From an uncultured Aquimarina sp. (GTDB lineage: Bacteria; Bacteroidota; Bacteroidia; Flavobacteriales; Flavobacteriaceae), in contig CANMFM010000003.1 of assembly GCA_947497175.1 (NCBI GenBank), forward strand, positions 1 to 64,000: a DNA stretch of 64,000 bases, read 5' to 3'. Below the pieces are notes generated by a model. It was not told the DNA's origin. It made no database searches and worked only from the letters and a program-made list of their open reading frames with translations. Within the stretch, counting starts at the first letter, position 1. Every line of letters starts with the position of its first letter. A program made the translations under genes and the position numbers. Positions 21,241-31,372 of the stretch are shown here, in pieces.

Positions 21241-22164
21241 TTATGTGTCAAAGTTTTTCCTAAGTTGAATTAACGATGCATTAAGTTCAAAACCTAGTAA
21301 TAATAAATTTGAATTAAGCCATATATACAGCATCAAAATCAACATTGCACCTATTGATCCATATAACTGGTTATAATTTGAAAAATTATCTATATAAATC
21401 CCAAATAAATAGGTGGTTATAATAATCAAAAACGTGGTCATAAAAGCACCAGGCGAAAAAAAGGTATTCTGTTTTCCTTCTGAAGTGCCAAAATAGAATA
21501 ATGTAGCAATGATTACAAATATCATGAAAACAAATAATGAATATTTGCCTATAGTTAACCAAAAAACGGTGTCATCTACTACTCCTATTGTATTTAAGTC
21601 ATCCACTAAATATGAAAAATATAAGGTTCCTATAACCGTAATTAACAATAACGATGCCACAATAATAGAAACTCCTAAAGCAACTACATACTGTCTAAAG
21701 AAATTTCGATTAAGATTTACATGATAAGAATATTCAAATCCCGAAAAAACGGCATTAACACCATTGGTCATAAACAAAATGGATAAAACGAATACTGTAG
21801 ACAACAATCCTCCTCTCGGGTTAGAAGCTATATCTTCAAAAATGCCTGCAAAAAAGTCTGAGGATTGTTTTGGCAAAGCTCCATTAATAAATTCAAAAAA
21901 ATTATTCTCAAAGTTATCTATCGGTACATATGGGATAAGATTTAAGAGAAATAATAAAAACGGAAATAAGGATAAAAAAAAGCTCCAAGAGATTGCACTC
22001 GCTCTGGCAGAAAAAGTTCCCTTTATAATTCCAATAACATAAATCTCTATTAAATCATAAACAGATAAGCCTTCAAAACCTGGAAGCACGAGCTTTTTTC
22101 CTAGTTTAACCAAAAAATTGATTACCGGGATTTTACTCAAGTTTTCTTCAATTACCTTGGACAT
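21241..22164 (-). CDS. YihY/BrkB family inner-membrane protein
   Basis: FSARASAISWSFFLSLFPFLLFLLNLIPYVP and multiple TM helices. Confidence 0.9.
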   Translation of the reverse strand: MSKVIEENLSKIPVINFLVKLGKKLVLPGFEGLSVYDLIEIYVIGIIKGTFSARASAISWSFFLSLFPFLLFLLNLIPYVPIDNFENNFFEFINGALPKQSSDFFAGIFEDIASNPRGGLLSTVFVLSILFMTNGVNAVFSGFEYSYHVNLNRNFFRQYVVALGVSIIVASLLLITVIGTLYFSYLVDDLNTIGVVDDTVFWLTIGKYSLFVFMIFVIIATLFYFGTSEGKQNTFFSPGAFMTTFLIIITTYLFGIYIDNFSNYNQLYGSIGAMLILMLYIWLNSNLLLLGFELNASLIQLRKNFDT

Positions 22165-22167
22165 ATA

Positions 22168-23025
22168 TTATACGGCTTTCAAACTCAAATCCAGATTATA
22201 TACCGAATGTGTTAAAGCACCACTACTAATATAATTAACTCCGCACTCTGCATATTTTCTCACCGTATTCTCATTAATTCCCCCACTAGACTCTGTAAGA
22301 CAAGTATCACCAATTAGTTCTACTGCTTTTCGCGTATCTTCATAATTAAAATTATCGATCAATATGCGATATACTCCCGATGTTTTAAGAATTTCTTTGA
22401 TTTCATCAAGATCACGAGCTTCTACGATAATTTTAAGATCAAGATCCTTCTCTAAAAGATATTTTTTGGTTTTTTCTATGGCGCTGGTGATTCCTCCTGC
22501 AAAATCAATGTGATTATCCTTTAACATAATCATATCGTACAATGCAAATCTATGATTTTCTCCTCCTCCTATCGTGACTGCCCATTTTTCGAGTGCCCGA
22601 ATACCAGGTGTAGTTTTACGGGTATCAAGAATTTTGGTTCCTGTACCTTCTAAAAGTTTTACAAAATGACTGGTTTTTGTAGCTATTGCGCTCATACGTT
22701 GCATAGCATTAAGAACCAATCGTTCTGCTTTAAGGATCGATTGTGAACTTCCGGATACATAAAAAGCAACATCTCCGTGTTTTACAGGAGTTCCATCCTG
22801 GATTTTTACTTCTATATCCATATTAGAATCTACATAGTCAAATACTTTTTTAGCAAATGCTACTCCTGCCAATACCCCATTATCCTTTACCAACAATTTT
22901 GCTTTACCTGTTGCCGATTTAGGGATACATGCTAACGAACTATGATCGCCATCTCCTACATCTTCTCTGATAGCATTGGCAATAATTAAATCAATTTCTT
23001 TATCAAATTGAGCTTTACTAATCAT
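22168..23025 (-). CDS. nadC: Nicotinate-nucleotide pyrophosphorylase (carboxylating)
   Basis: REDVGDGDHSSLACIP, LNAMQRMSAIATKT, DTRKTTPGIRALEKWAV, GGGENHRFALYDMIMLKDNH. Confidence 0.97.
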   Translation of the reverse strand: MISKAQFDKEIDLIIANAIREDVGDGDHSSLACIPKSATGKAKLLVKDNGVLAGVAFAKKVFDYVDSNMDIEVKIQDGTPVKHGDVAFYVSGSSQSILKAERLVLNAMQRMSAIATKTSHFVKLLEGTGTKILDTRKTTPGIRALEKWAVTIGGGENHRFALYDMIMLKDNHIDFAGGITSAIEKTKKYLLEKDLDLKIIVEARDLDEIKEILKTSGVYRILIDNFNYEDTRKAVELIGDTCLTESSGGINENTVRKYAECGVNYISSGALTHSVYNLDLSLKAV

Positions 23026-23177
23026 ATTGAATGGTTATTTTTGCTAATGTAAAAAAAGAAGTCGGAAGTACGAAGTCAGAAACACAAATAACTCAACCTT
23101 CTTTATCATACACTTGTTATGCATACTACGAATAGAAATTTATACATACGCTTCTAGTATAAAAATAAAGTAATACA

Positions 23178-23651
23178 ATGAATATTAAACTACTTGCTAT
23201 TGGTAAGACAGATAATACACAACTAGAAAACCTTACCGACATTTATATCAAAAGATTAGGATTTTATATCAAATTTAATTTTGAAATTATTCCCGATCTG
23301 AAAAATGTAAAAAATCTTAGCGAAGCACAACAAAAAGAAAAAGAAGGCAAGTTGATTTTGGACAACCTCAGCAACTCTGACATATTAATTCTATTAGATG
23401 AAAATGGAAAACAATATGATTCTGTTGGTTTTTCTGATTTTTTACAAAAACATATGAATAGTGGAATTAAACAACTAATCTTTGTAATAGGTGGGCCCTA
23501 TGGCTTTAGTCCAGAGGTTTATAGTCGTGCGAATGGAAAACTCTCTTTATCTAAGATGACATTTTCTCATCAAATGATCCGTTTATTTTTTATTGAACAG
23601 TTATATAGAGGATTTACTATTTTGAAAAATGAGCCCTACCATCATCGATAA
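23178..23651 (+). CDS. rlmH: 23S rRNA pseudouridine1915 N3-methyltransferase
   Basis: LLDENGKQYDS, FVIGGPYGFSPEVYSRA, SLSKMTFSHQMIRLFFIEQLYRGFTILKNEPYHHR. Confidence 0.97.
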   Translation: MNIKLLAIGKTDNTQLENLTDIYIKRLGFYIKFNFEIIPDLKNVKNLSEAQQKEKEGKLILDNLSNSDILILLDENGKQYDSVGFSDFLQKHMNSGIKQLIFVIGGPYGFSPEVYSRANGKLSLSKMTFSHQMIRLFFIEQLYRGFTILKNEPYHHR

Positions 23652-23660
23652 GGCTCATTT
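23627..23660 (+). terminator. Terminator-like hairpin overlapping the rlmH stop
   Basis: AAATGAGCC-N16-GGCTCATTT. Confidence 0.5.
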
Positions 23661-23669
23661 ATATGTATC

Positions 23670-26237
23670 TTATTTTTTTAATAAAGTAAGTTTTGCTTTG
23701 CCCGTAATAGAAATACTATAATACCCGGTTTTTAGATCTCGTATCGAAATCGTTTCTTTTTTATCTTTAGCGGTTATGCTTTTCACCATTTTTCCGATAA
23801 GGCTGTACATTATGATCTTATCATCTTTCTCAAGACCAATAATATGTACTTGTTCTTGAGCCGGATTAGGAAATATTGTAATTTTATTGTCTGTAGTATT
23901 AGAACTAACTACATTTTCTACATGTCTTGTTGAAGAAATAATTCTCCATTTTTGATTGTTATTTGAAGGGTTAAAATCCCATAAATGCACATTGGCATTT
24001 AAACTTCCTCCTGCTCTGTCTAATGCTTTTTGTTGACAATGTATTGGCAACAATGCAAATATATCATTGCCATTGGCTACTACTTTCCATTTTTGATGAT
24101 CATCATTAGCAGTTTTCCAGGACATTATGGTACTTCCATTATCACACCTTGCATCCCGTGCTTCAAGGTATCTGTTATATGCTTTGTCTCTAATGGTGTA
24201 TATATTATTTCCAAGATGCCTAAATATCCAATGCTCCTTATTAGTATTTTCCGGGGTATACATTCTGGCATTGTAATCTTCCCGCCATCCGGTAGCAATT
24301 CTTTGATTTGATTGTGTCGATGTTATATAATATGACCCGTCAGCAACTAATTGTTGGGCACCTACCGTAACATCTGTAAACTCAATCCTTTGGATCGCTT
24401 CTTGCCAGGTCGTTCCAACCGGACGGATATAGGCCTTGTAAAAATAGCCGAATCCTGGTTGTGGTATGTTGGCCAGATTTACCGTTATTGATAGTGTTTC
24501 TGTACCAGAAGAAACTCGTTCTACACTTTCTCCCAGCCATCGATCAGGAGCCCAGAACTCTACCACAATTTCTCGATCCATTACAGCTGAGTAATCGATA
24601 GCAAAAGTGTACGAATTTTGTGGTTCAATATTTGAAGAGGGGTTTCTAAAAGCAACTTCGTCCCTTAGAGCATTAGATACAGTAACGCCTGTAAACTCTA
24701 CTCTATATAATGCTTCTCTCCAGGTAGTCCCGACCGGACGAATATAGGCTTTATAAAAATAACCCATACCCGCTTCTGGTGGATTTGAAAGATTTACGGT
24801 TACAGCCTTTCCTCCCGAACCTTTTGGCACCCGTTCTACCTGTTCTCCTAACCATCTATCTGGTGCCCAAAACTCTACTACAATTTCTCGATCTGTTGCC
24901 GCTGTATAATCAATTGTAAAAGTATACGAATTTGAAGGTGTTATTGAATTAGGCGCATAACTAAATGCAACGTTATCCATGATTTCTTCTGCTACAGCAT
25001 CGCTTATATTTTGAATAATAGTCCCCATTCTATTGCGCTCATTTGAAGAATTCCTGTCGGTCCAGGACCACACTAATGAACCAGCCCATTTTTTTTGAAC
25101 AAGAGTGGTTCCCAAATCGGTAGCGTGTATGGGTGTCAGATTGTGATCATTATCTCCTCCCTGCTGGTTAAAAAGTAAATCGTCAGGATAATATTCTCCA
25201 ATAATTGCTTCTTTATCTATTGTATTGAAATCATAATTATTATGAAAAGGAGATCCTTTAGAGCGAGCCCAATTATAGTAATGAATATTATAAAAATCAA
25301 GATACCCATCTTGATCATTTCCCTGGAACTGAAGATTCAAATCTGAATAGGCATTCCAAAATCCATTTGAAGAATCTTCAACATTGGTTAAAAACCCTAA
25401 AGCCCCATTAGTGATCTTTACATTGGGTTGTGCTCTTCTAATGGCTCCGGCTGTTTTATTTATAAAGCGCTGGATATTAGGCATGGTAATCCTTTCTTTA
25501 AAACCAGGCCAATGACCGGCATACGCATTAGTCATTCCTTCGGGTTCATTAAAAATTTCCCAGGCAAAGAGGGCAGGATGATTTCCTATAAAATTTACTA
25601 AAGGTACCAATGCATTATCTATATAAGCATTCATATAACTTTCTTGAGTAAGTAGCTTTTTGTTAGCAGAAGCGTCTACCCCCCATTGATCCTTGAGCAT
25701 ATCAAATGACCATAAGCAGATCTGTACTTTAAGCCCTTTACTTTGTGCCATATCTAAAATGGCTTTTACATCATCATGAAAGAAAGAGGGGTTGCGTTTT
25801 ACTTTTTGATTGTTGTCAAAAACCGGATTCGTTGAGCCATTTGTATGATACCACCAACGTATCACATTACCGCCTTTATTTTTCACAAAATCCATTACTT
25901 CGGCAAACTTAGTAAGGTTTGGATGATATTGATTGCCAGAAAAAAAAGGATCAACACCAACATCACGACCATACTCTATCCAAGCCAGATTGATTCCATT
26001 AACAAATGAAATACCGCTTATAGCTTTCGATTCTTTTTTAGTGTCTTTCAAGATGTTTTTAGAATTCTGGTTCTCTTTTTGAAAATGTCCTTTAAGATAC
26101 TTTAAATTGATTTGATCTTGATTAATTTTTTGATAATTCTCTTTGTAATTTGGATTATTAGTCCATGGTTTCTGAGATCTTTGTGCATAGGTCTGTATAT
26201 AAAAAACTAGACAGATGAGAAGAAAACCTTTTTTCAT
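23670..26237 (-). CDS. Secreted GH5-like (mannanase/cellulase type) glycoside hydrolase with two repeated beta modules, ricin-type domain and T9SS type A tail
   Basis: FAWEIFNEPEGM catalytic acid motif, IIGEYYP, duplicated YTFxIDYxAxxDREIVVEFWAPDRWLGExVERV, QKWRIISS ricin-like, C-term ITIFPNPAQEQVHI...GKAKLTLLKK. Confidence 0.88.
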   Translation of the reverse strand: MKKGFLLICLVFYIQTYAQRSQKPWTNNPNYKENYQKINQDQINLKYLKGHFQKENQNSKNILKDTKKESKAISGISFVNGINLAWIEYGRDVGVDPFFSGNQYHPNLTKFAEVMDFVKNKGGNVIRWWYHTNGSTNPVFDNNQKVKRNPSFFHDDVKAILDMAQSKGLKVQICLWSFDMLKDQWGVDASANKKLLTQESYMNAYIDNALVPLVNFIGNHPALFAWEIFNEPEGMTNAYAGHWPGFKERITMPNIQRFINKTAGAIRRAQPNVKITNGALGFLTNVEDSSNGFWNAYSDLNLQFQGNDQDGYLDFYNIHYYNWARSKGSPFHNNYDFNTIDKEAIIGEYYPDDLLFNQQGGDNDHNLTPIHATDLGTTLVQKKWAGSLVWSWTDRNSSNERNRMGTIIQNISDAVAEEIMDNVAFSYAPNSITPSNSYTFTIDYTAATDREIVVEFWAPDRWLGEQVERVPKGSGGKAVTVNLSNPPEAGMGYFYKAYIRPVGTTWREALYRVEFTGVTVSNALRDEVAFRNPSSNIEPQNSYTFAIDYSAVMDREIVVEFWAPDRWLGESVERVSSGTETLSITVNLANIPQPGFGYFYKAYIRPVGTTWQEAIQRIEFTDVTVGAQQLVADGSYYITSTQSNQRIATGWREDYNARMYTPENTNKEHWIFRHLGNNIYTIRDKAYNRYLEARDARCDNGSTIMSWKTANDDHQKWKVVANGNDIFALLPIHCQQKALDRAGGSLNANVHLWDFNPSNNNQKWRIISSTRHVENVVSSNTTDNKITIFPNPAQEQVHIIGLEKDDKIIMYSLIGKMVKSITAKDKKETISIRDLKTGYYSISITGKAKLTLLKK

Positions 26238-26312
26238 TGTGAGTTTGTTATGGTTAGTAATTTCATAACGATTATTTTATAAAATATTTCAACATAAAGC
26301 ACATCAATTAAT

Positions 26313-26352
26313 AAAAAAAAACATCGAATCACATTTCTACATGACCCGATGC
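26313..26352 (-). terminator. Rho-independent terminator
   Basis: CATCG..CGATG stem with 8-T run on minus strand. Confidence 0.6.
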
Positions 26353-26374
26353 TTTACCCATAAAAATATACTAT

Positions 26375-26791
26375 CTATTCTTTTACAACCTCTTTTAAGT
26401 CACTGAAGATATCTATAAAATCTTCTACAAAATCTGCGGATACATCTTTCTTATTCATGTAGAGGTCAAGTTTTCCTTTCTTCAATTTTATTGTATAGAC
26501 TAACTCTTCTTTTTTTGTATAGCTCCATACGTATTCAGAACCTTTATTTATCATTTTTGTCTTTAAATGATCTTTTAAAAAATTCTTTAGTTTTTCAGTT
26601 TTTGATGTCGGAAAATTTGCCTTCAAAATATATGAAGAATCGTCATTAGTGATTGAAATATTCACTTTATAATTTGCATCATTTGATTCCTTGTTAGCAT
26701 AATTTATCGAAACCTTTGTTTTTGATGATTTTTGAGCATTTCCCATAGATATGGCAAGCACAAGGCTTAACATACAGATAATTGTTTTCAT
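26375..26791 (-). CDS. Small exported protein of unknown function
   Basis: Signal peptide MKTIICMLSLVLAISMGNAQ; distant similarity in layout to the next gene upstream. Confidence 0.7.
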   Translation of the reverse strand: MKTIICMLSLVLAISMGNAQKSSKTKVSINYANKESNDANYKVNISITNDDSSYILKANFPTSKTEKLKNFLKDHLKTKMINKGSEYVWSYTKKEELVYTIKLKKGKLDLYMNKKDVSADFVEDFIDIFSDLKEVVKE

Positions 26792-26818
26792 AATATTCGC
26801 TTTTTAATTGATGATTGA

Positions 26819-27259
26819 TTACTTCTCTTTTTTGGAAGTTAAAGATTTGAGTTCTCTACCAATTTGTTTAAACTTTTTAAGTAGTTTATCAGAAGCTAAT
26901 TCTTTATTTACGTTGATTCGCAATCTGTTTTCTTTAAGTCGTACTTCAAACATCTCTTCGTTCTCTAATTCTTTTCTCCAGAAATATGATTCAGAATCGG
27001 CTACCATGTTGTCTTGACCAAACTGATCAATGAGATATAATTTCACATCATTTTGCATTGATTCTGAAAACTTAACTTTTATTCTAAAAAAGTCATCCAT
27101 ATCGATAACGGCAAAAGAGCGATAGTAGCTCTTCTTGTCATCATTTACATTTACAGTAACCTTGGTTGATGAACTTGAAGTTGTCGTAGTTGTTGTTTGT
27201 GCATTTGTGGAAAGCAAACCTAAAATTAAGCTTACTAAAATTAAAACTAATGTTTTCAT
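26819..27259 (-). CDS. Small exported protein of unknown function
   Basis: Signal peptide MKTLVLILVSLILGLLSTNAQ, T/S-rich linker, similar size and tail to neighbour. Confidence 0.7.
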   Translation of the reverse strand: MKTLVLILVSLILGLLSTNAQTTTTTTSSSSTKVTVNVNDDKKSYYRSFAVIDMDDFFRIKVKFSESMQNDVKLYLIDQFGQDNMVADSESYFWRKELENEEMFEVRLKENRLRINVNKELASDKLLKKFKQIGRELKSLTSKKEK

Positions 27260-27311
27260 GATTATTCGTTTTTTAATTTTCGATTTTTCGAAAAGAGTTA
27301 ATGATTGATGA

Positions 27312-28091
27312 TTATACTGTATCGAGTTTAGCTTTTTTTATAAGTATTAGACCGTAGACTAAACAAGGTAAAACAATGATTAAAATGAATATACTATTCA
27401 TTAATGAGTCTTCTTCTACAACCTTGTTAAAATCAATGGGAATCCCCACACTGTCAAGCTTTGCTGCAAAATCGATAAATGCATGAAGCATAGCGATTCC
27501 AAACATATTATTTGTTCTCAGTAAAATTCCCCCGAACATGACCCCAAGAAACGTGGCAAATCCAACTTGTGTTAGTTCACCATAAATTCCTTTATTAAAG
27601 TATATGAGGTGCAATAGACCAAAAATGAGCGCAGATCCTACCACAGCAAAAATTGTATTTCTTTTTGTTTTTTTTGATATTTTGATCAAATAAGACTGCA
27701 AAAAACCTCTGAGTAAAAGTTCTTCAGAAAAACCAATAGAAAGCACATACACGAGAAATAAAGAAAAGTCTAACCAACTCCTATCTTGAATTTCATCTAA
27801 ACTCAAAAAATTTATAAGTACTATGTATAACGGAAAAAGCAAGAGTAACCAATTTTTGGTTTTTAAGCTTCCAATTCCTGCGTCATCAGATAATTTAAAT
27901 CTTTTAATGAGTATCAGAGCTCCGATTATCAACAGAACGTTCACCAGCAGCCGTATACTTATACCTTCTGCATAGGTATCGAATCCTTGATTAAATAACG
28001 TTTCATGAACACGATCCCTAACTACTAAAACAAGTGATAAAGCTGTTATAAATAGAAATACTACAATATATGGTTTATTAGTTTTACCCAT
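27312..28091 (-). CDS. CPBP family intramembrane (CAAX-type) metalloprotease
   Basis: GFSEELLLRGFLQSYL, FGLLHLIYF, MLHAFIDFAAK motifs with multiple TM helices. Confidence 0.9.
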   Translation of the reverse strand: MGKTNKPYIVVFLFITALSLVLVVRDRVHETLFNQGFDTYAEGISIRLLVNVLLIIGALILIKRFKLSDDAGIGSLKTKNWLLLLFPLYIVLINFLSLDEIQDRSWLDFSLFLVYVLSIGFSEELLLRGFLQSYLIKISKKTKRNTIFAVVGSALIFGLLHLIYFNKGIYGELTQVGFATFLGVMFGGILLRTNNMFGIAMLHAFIDFAAKLDSVGIPIDFNKVVEEDSLMNSIFILIIVLPCLVYGLILIKKAKLDTV

Positions 28092-28131
28092 AATAATCGT
28101 TTTTTGATTGATGATTGATGACTGATATTAA

Positions 28132-28812
28132 TTATTTAATTTTAAAAGTGAGCCCTACCCCCCTGACACTTTCTATGGTAATGTCATGATCTTGTTTAAA
28201 GTATTTTCTTAACCTACTAATAAATACATCCATACTCCTACCAGAGAAAAAATCATCATTGCCCCAAACATCGTTAAGCAAATTTTCTCTCTTAATCATG
28301 CTGTTTTTATGCTCCCATAAATAGTGTATTAGAATGGTTTCTTTTTCAGTTAATCGTTGAGATTCGGTTCCAAATTTTAGTTGATGATTAAGCGGCTCAA
28401 AACTATAGTTTCCTATAGAAATAGTTTCTGTCTTACCAGGTTGAAGTTTATGGGTTCTTTTCAAAATATTTTGAAGTCTAAGCACCAAAATATCAGCTTC
28501 AAAAGGTTTTACGATGTAATCATCTGCACCTAATTTTAATCCTCTAATTTTATCTTCTTTCATTTTTTTTGCAGTAAGAAAAATAAACGGAATTTCTGGT
28601 TTAATCTCAATTACTTTTTCTGCCAGTGTAAAACCATCCATTTTTGGCATCATTACATCAAAAACACATATATCAAAATTACTATCTACTAAAATGCTCA
28701 GTGCTTCTTTTCCATTTTTAACCCAGGTAACTTTATAATCATGAAGTTCTAGATACTGCTTGAGAATACTCCCAAAATCAAAATCGTCTTCTGCTAATAG
28801 TATTTGTATCAT
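28132..28812 (-). CDS. OmpR/PhoB-family response regulator
   Basis: LLAEDDFDFG, CVFDVMMPKMDGF, winged-helix C-term SGRSMDVFISRLRKYF. Confidence 0.95.
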   Translation of the reverse strand: MIQILLAEDDFDFGSILKQYLELHDYKVTWVKNGKEALSILVDSNFDICVFDVMMPKMDGFTLAEKVIEIKPEIPFIFLTAKKMKEDKIRGLKLGADDYIVKPFEADILVLRLQNILKRTHKLQPGKTETISIGNYSFEPLNHQLKFGTESQRLTEKETILIHYLWEHKNSMIKRENLLNDVWGNDDFFSGRSMDVFISRLRKYFKQDHDITIESVRGVGLTFKIK

Positions 28813-28816
28813 ATAA

Positions 28817-30220
28817 TTAAAGTATTGGTATCGTTATTATAAATGTAGTGCCAATATTGGGTACACTTTCAAGTATAATACTCCCGTGATGTGCTCTTAC
28901 CACTTGATTGGCGTAAAACAACCCTAAACCCAGGCCTTTTACTTCGTGAACATTGCCGGTCGTTACTCTATAAAATTTTTCAAAGATCTTGTGTTGTTCT
29001 TTTTCAGGTATTCCGATACCATTATCCCGTATCAAAATCTGATACGCATTCTCCTTACGTTCTGTTTTTAGGTGAATTTCCTTTTTCTCTCTTCCATATT
29101 TCACTGCATTTTCCATAATATTAAAAAGGGCCGTAGTAAAAAGAAATTTATCAATAGTGAGGGCTACTTTTTTCAATTCTAACTCATAATTGAAGGCAAT
29201 CTCATCATTCTCAACAGATAATTTAAAATCTTCAATAACTTCGGTAAAATATTGATCATCCTGTACTTTTTCTTTAGACAAGATAATTTCTTCTGATCCC
29301 AATGTATTATTCATTACCTGATCAATAAGTTTGTGCAATCGATTATTTTGTCTATCTAAAATGTCTAACGAATTAGAAAATGACACCGCTGAATCTTGAA
29401 TTTTTTTATTCCTTAAACTTTTAGACACGATTGCCAGGGTAGCCAAAGGAGTTTTTAACTCGTGTGTAATATTATTAATAAAGTCATTGCGCACATCTAC
29501 TATTCTCTTCTGTTTTATTAATATTTTGATTGAATAAAAGAATAAAACCACGACAAATAACAGTAGTATTACAGAAAACATAAAAAGACTTGCCATCTGT
29601 CTGATGATAATACGCTTCCAACCTATTACATTTATGGTGTCTTGTGTTCTAATTTCGATATTTAATGTAGCCTTAAACCCTTCACCATTGCTGGTATCAT
29701 TGTCTTCATAATCATGTTCTGTAAACCATCGAGCTTTACTGATCATAGTTCCTTCCTCATCTGGGAAATTTTCTCCAAACAGAAAAAAATCATGACCTGC
29801 CTGCCTCGAAAAAATAGTATCTCGATCATCATTATCAAACAGAACAATACTTTGTATTGTCTTTTTATATTTTAAGTCGTAACCTAAGCTAACTTTATTA
29901 ATCTCTTTTGCATAATAATTTTTAAAAGCGGCATTTAATGAATCTGTAAGTGGTTTAAATCTGGTGATTACTTCTTTTTTAAGGTAATTCTCTTTTTTAT
30001 ACGCCACCAGGTTTTCTGTTAATGAGTTGTACCATAATTCTGCAAGAGAATCCATTTCTTTGGTATTATCTATACTGGATACAGCTTTCTTTGTTTCTTT
30101 AATAAATACATCTTTTTTTAATTGGTATGTATTATAAATTAAATATCCCTGAATCGCAGATAAGGCCAACAATGCCAGAACAGAAGTTACAATAAGGATA
30201 TTTATTTTTTGTCTTTTCAT
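28817..30220 (-). CDS. Membrane sensor histidine kinase
   Basis: FINNITHELKTPLATL H-box, NIMENAVKYG N-box, RDNGIGIP, GLGLGLFYANQVV. Confidence 0.95.
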   Translation of the reverse strand: MKRQKINILIVTSVLALLALSAIQGYLIYNTYQLKKDVFIKETKKAVSSIDNTKEMDSLAELWYNSLTENLVAYKKENYLKKEVITRFKPLTDSLNAAFKNYYAKEINKVSLGYDLKYKKTIQSIVLFDNDDRDTIFSRQAGHDFFLFGENFPDEEGTMISKARWFTEHDYEDNDTSNGEGFKATLNIEIRTQDTINVIGWKRIIIRQMASLFMFSVILLLFVVVLFFYSIKILIKQKRIVDVRNDFINNITHELKTPLATLAIVSKSLRNKKIQDSAVSFSNSLDILDRQNNRLHKLIDQVMNNTLGSEEIILSKEKVQDDQYFTEVIEDFKLSVENDEIAFNYELELKKVALTIDKFLFTTALFNIMENAVKYGREKKEIHLKTERKENAYQILIRDNGIGIPEKEQHKIFEKFYRVTTGNVHEVKGLGLGLFYANQVVRAHHGSIILESVPNIGTTFIITIPIL

Positions 30221-30466
30221 TGCTATACGATTATTATCTTATGATTCTTCCAGATTGAATATAGATACCTGTTCGATTTTTGATTGATGATGTGATCAAA
30301 ATTAAAATAAAGCTATGGTGATCCTGCAAAAATCAGAACCGTTAACCCTTCATTAACGTTAATATTCTTAAAAACTCTTGCATAGCGGTGTTTTTAAGAT
30401 GAATGTTAATACCCAAGAAATTGGTATTAATTATTACATTTGCTCCCAAATTAACCCATCATCTAT

Positions 30467-31369
30467 ATGTTATCCTATCTAAAACTTATAAAGTTTGATA
30501 ATCTGCTCATTATAGCTTTAGCACAATTATGTATTAAGTATGGTCTTTTTGATCCTTTTGGTATCCCTATTACACTAAATGGTTTTGGTATTTCATTATT
30601 AATTATTGCTACAGTTTCAATTGCAGCCGCTGGTAATATTAGTATCGAAATCTATAATCAAAATGGTGAGAATCCGAAAAACTTAATTCATAATAAGATT
30701 CCAGAAAAAAATGCTAATATGCTGTTTATTATCTTTAATGTTTTAGGTGTATTGATTGGGTTTTATCTAGCAAATTTAATAGGACGACCTGGTTTTGCTG
30801 CTCTATTTATTATCATATCCGGTGTGTTTTATATCTATGCTTCTTACCTAAAAGAAATACTAGTCATTAAAAATATCATTATAGCCGTACTTGCTGCATT
30901 AAGTTTAATTGTTATTGGAATTTTTGATCTTTTACCTGCCATTACAGAAAAAAACAGAGCTTCGCAAACGGTGATCTTTTCAATAGTATTAGATTATTCA
31001 ATATTTGCTTTTATGATTATTATATTAAGAGAAATTATAAAGGATTGCCTGGCTATAGATAAAGACCATAACATAGGGATTAAAACTATACCGATCATCA
31101 TGGGCAAAGACCGTACGATTAAACTGGTTGGCTTACTCACAATAATTCCAATTATTGCAGTAGTTTATTATATTTATACCTATCTTTTTTCGAATAGCAA
31201 TGCTGTTATTTCTATATTAATACTCATTATTGCTCCACTCCTTTATTTTATGATCAGATGTTTTACTGCAGAATCAGATAAACACCTTAACGTATTAAAA
31301 GGTCTTTTAAAAATAATTCTCGTAATATCTTCTCTGTCGTTATTGCTTTATCAATTTGTTTTACTATAA
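30467..31369 (+). CDS. UbiA-like prenyltransferase (geranylgeranylglycerol-phosphate geranylgeranyltransferase-like)
   Basis: EIYNQNGENPKNLIHNK, REIIKDCLAIDKDHNIGIKTIPIIMGKD; multi-TM. Confidence 0.8.
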   Translation: MLSYLKLIKFDNLLIIALAQLCIKYGLFDPFGIPITLNGFGISLLIIATVSIAAAGNISIEIYNQNGENPKNLIHNKIPEKNANMLFIIFNVLGVLIGFYLANLIGRPGFAALFIIISGVFYIYASYLKEILVIKNIIIAVLAALSLIVIGIFDLLPAITEKNRASQTVIFSIVLDYSIFAFMIIILREIIKDCLAIDKDHNIGIKTIPIIMGKDRTIKLVGLLTIIPIIAVVYYIYTYLFSNSNAVISILILIIAPLLYFMIRCFTAESDKHLNVLKGLLKIILVISSLSLLLYQFVLL

Positions 31370-31372
31370 ATT

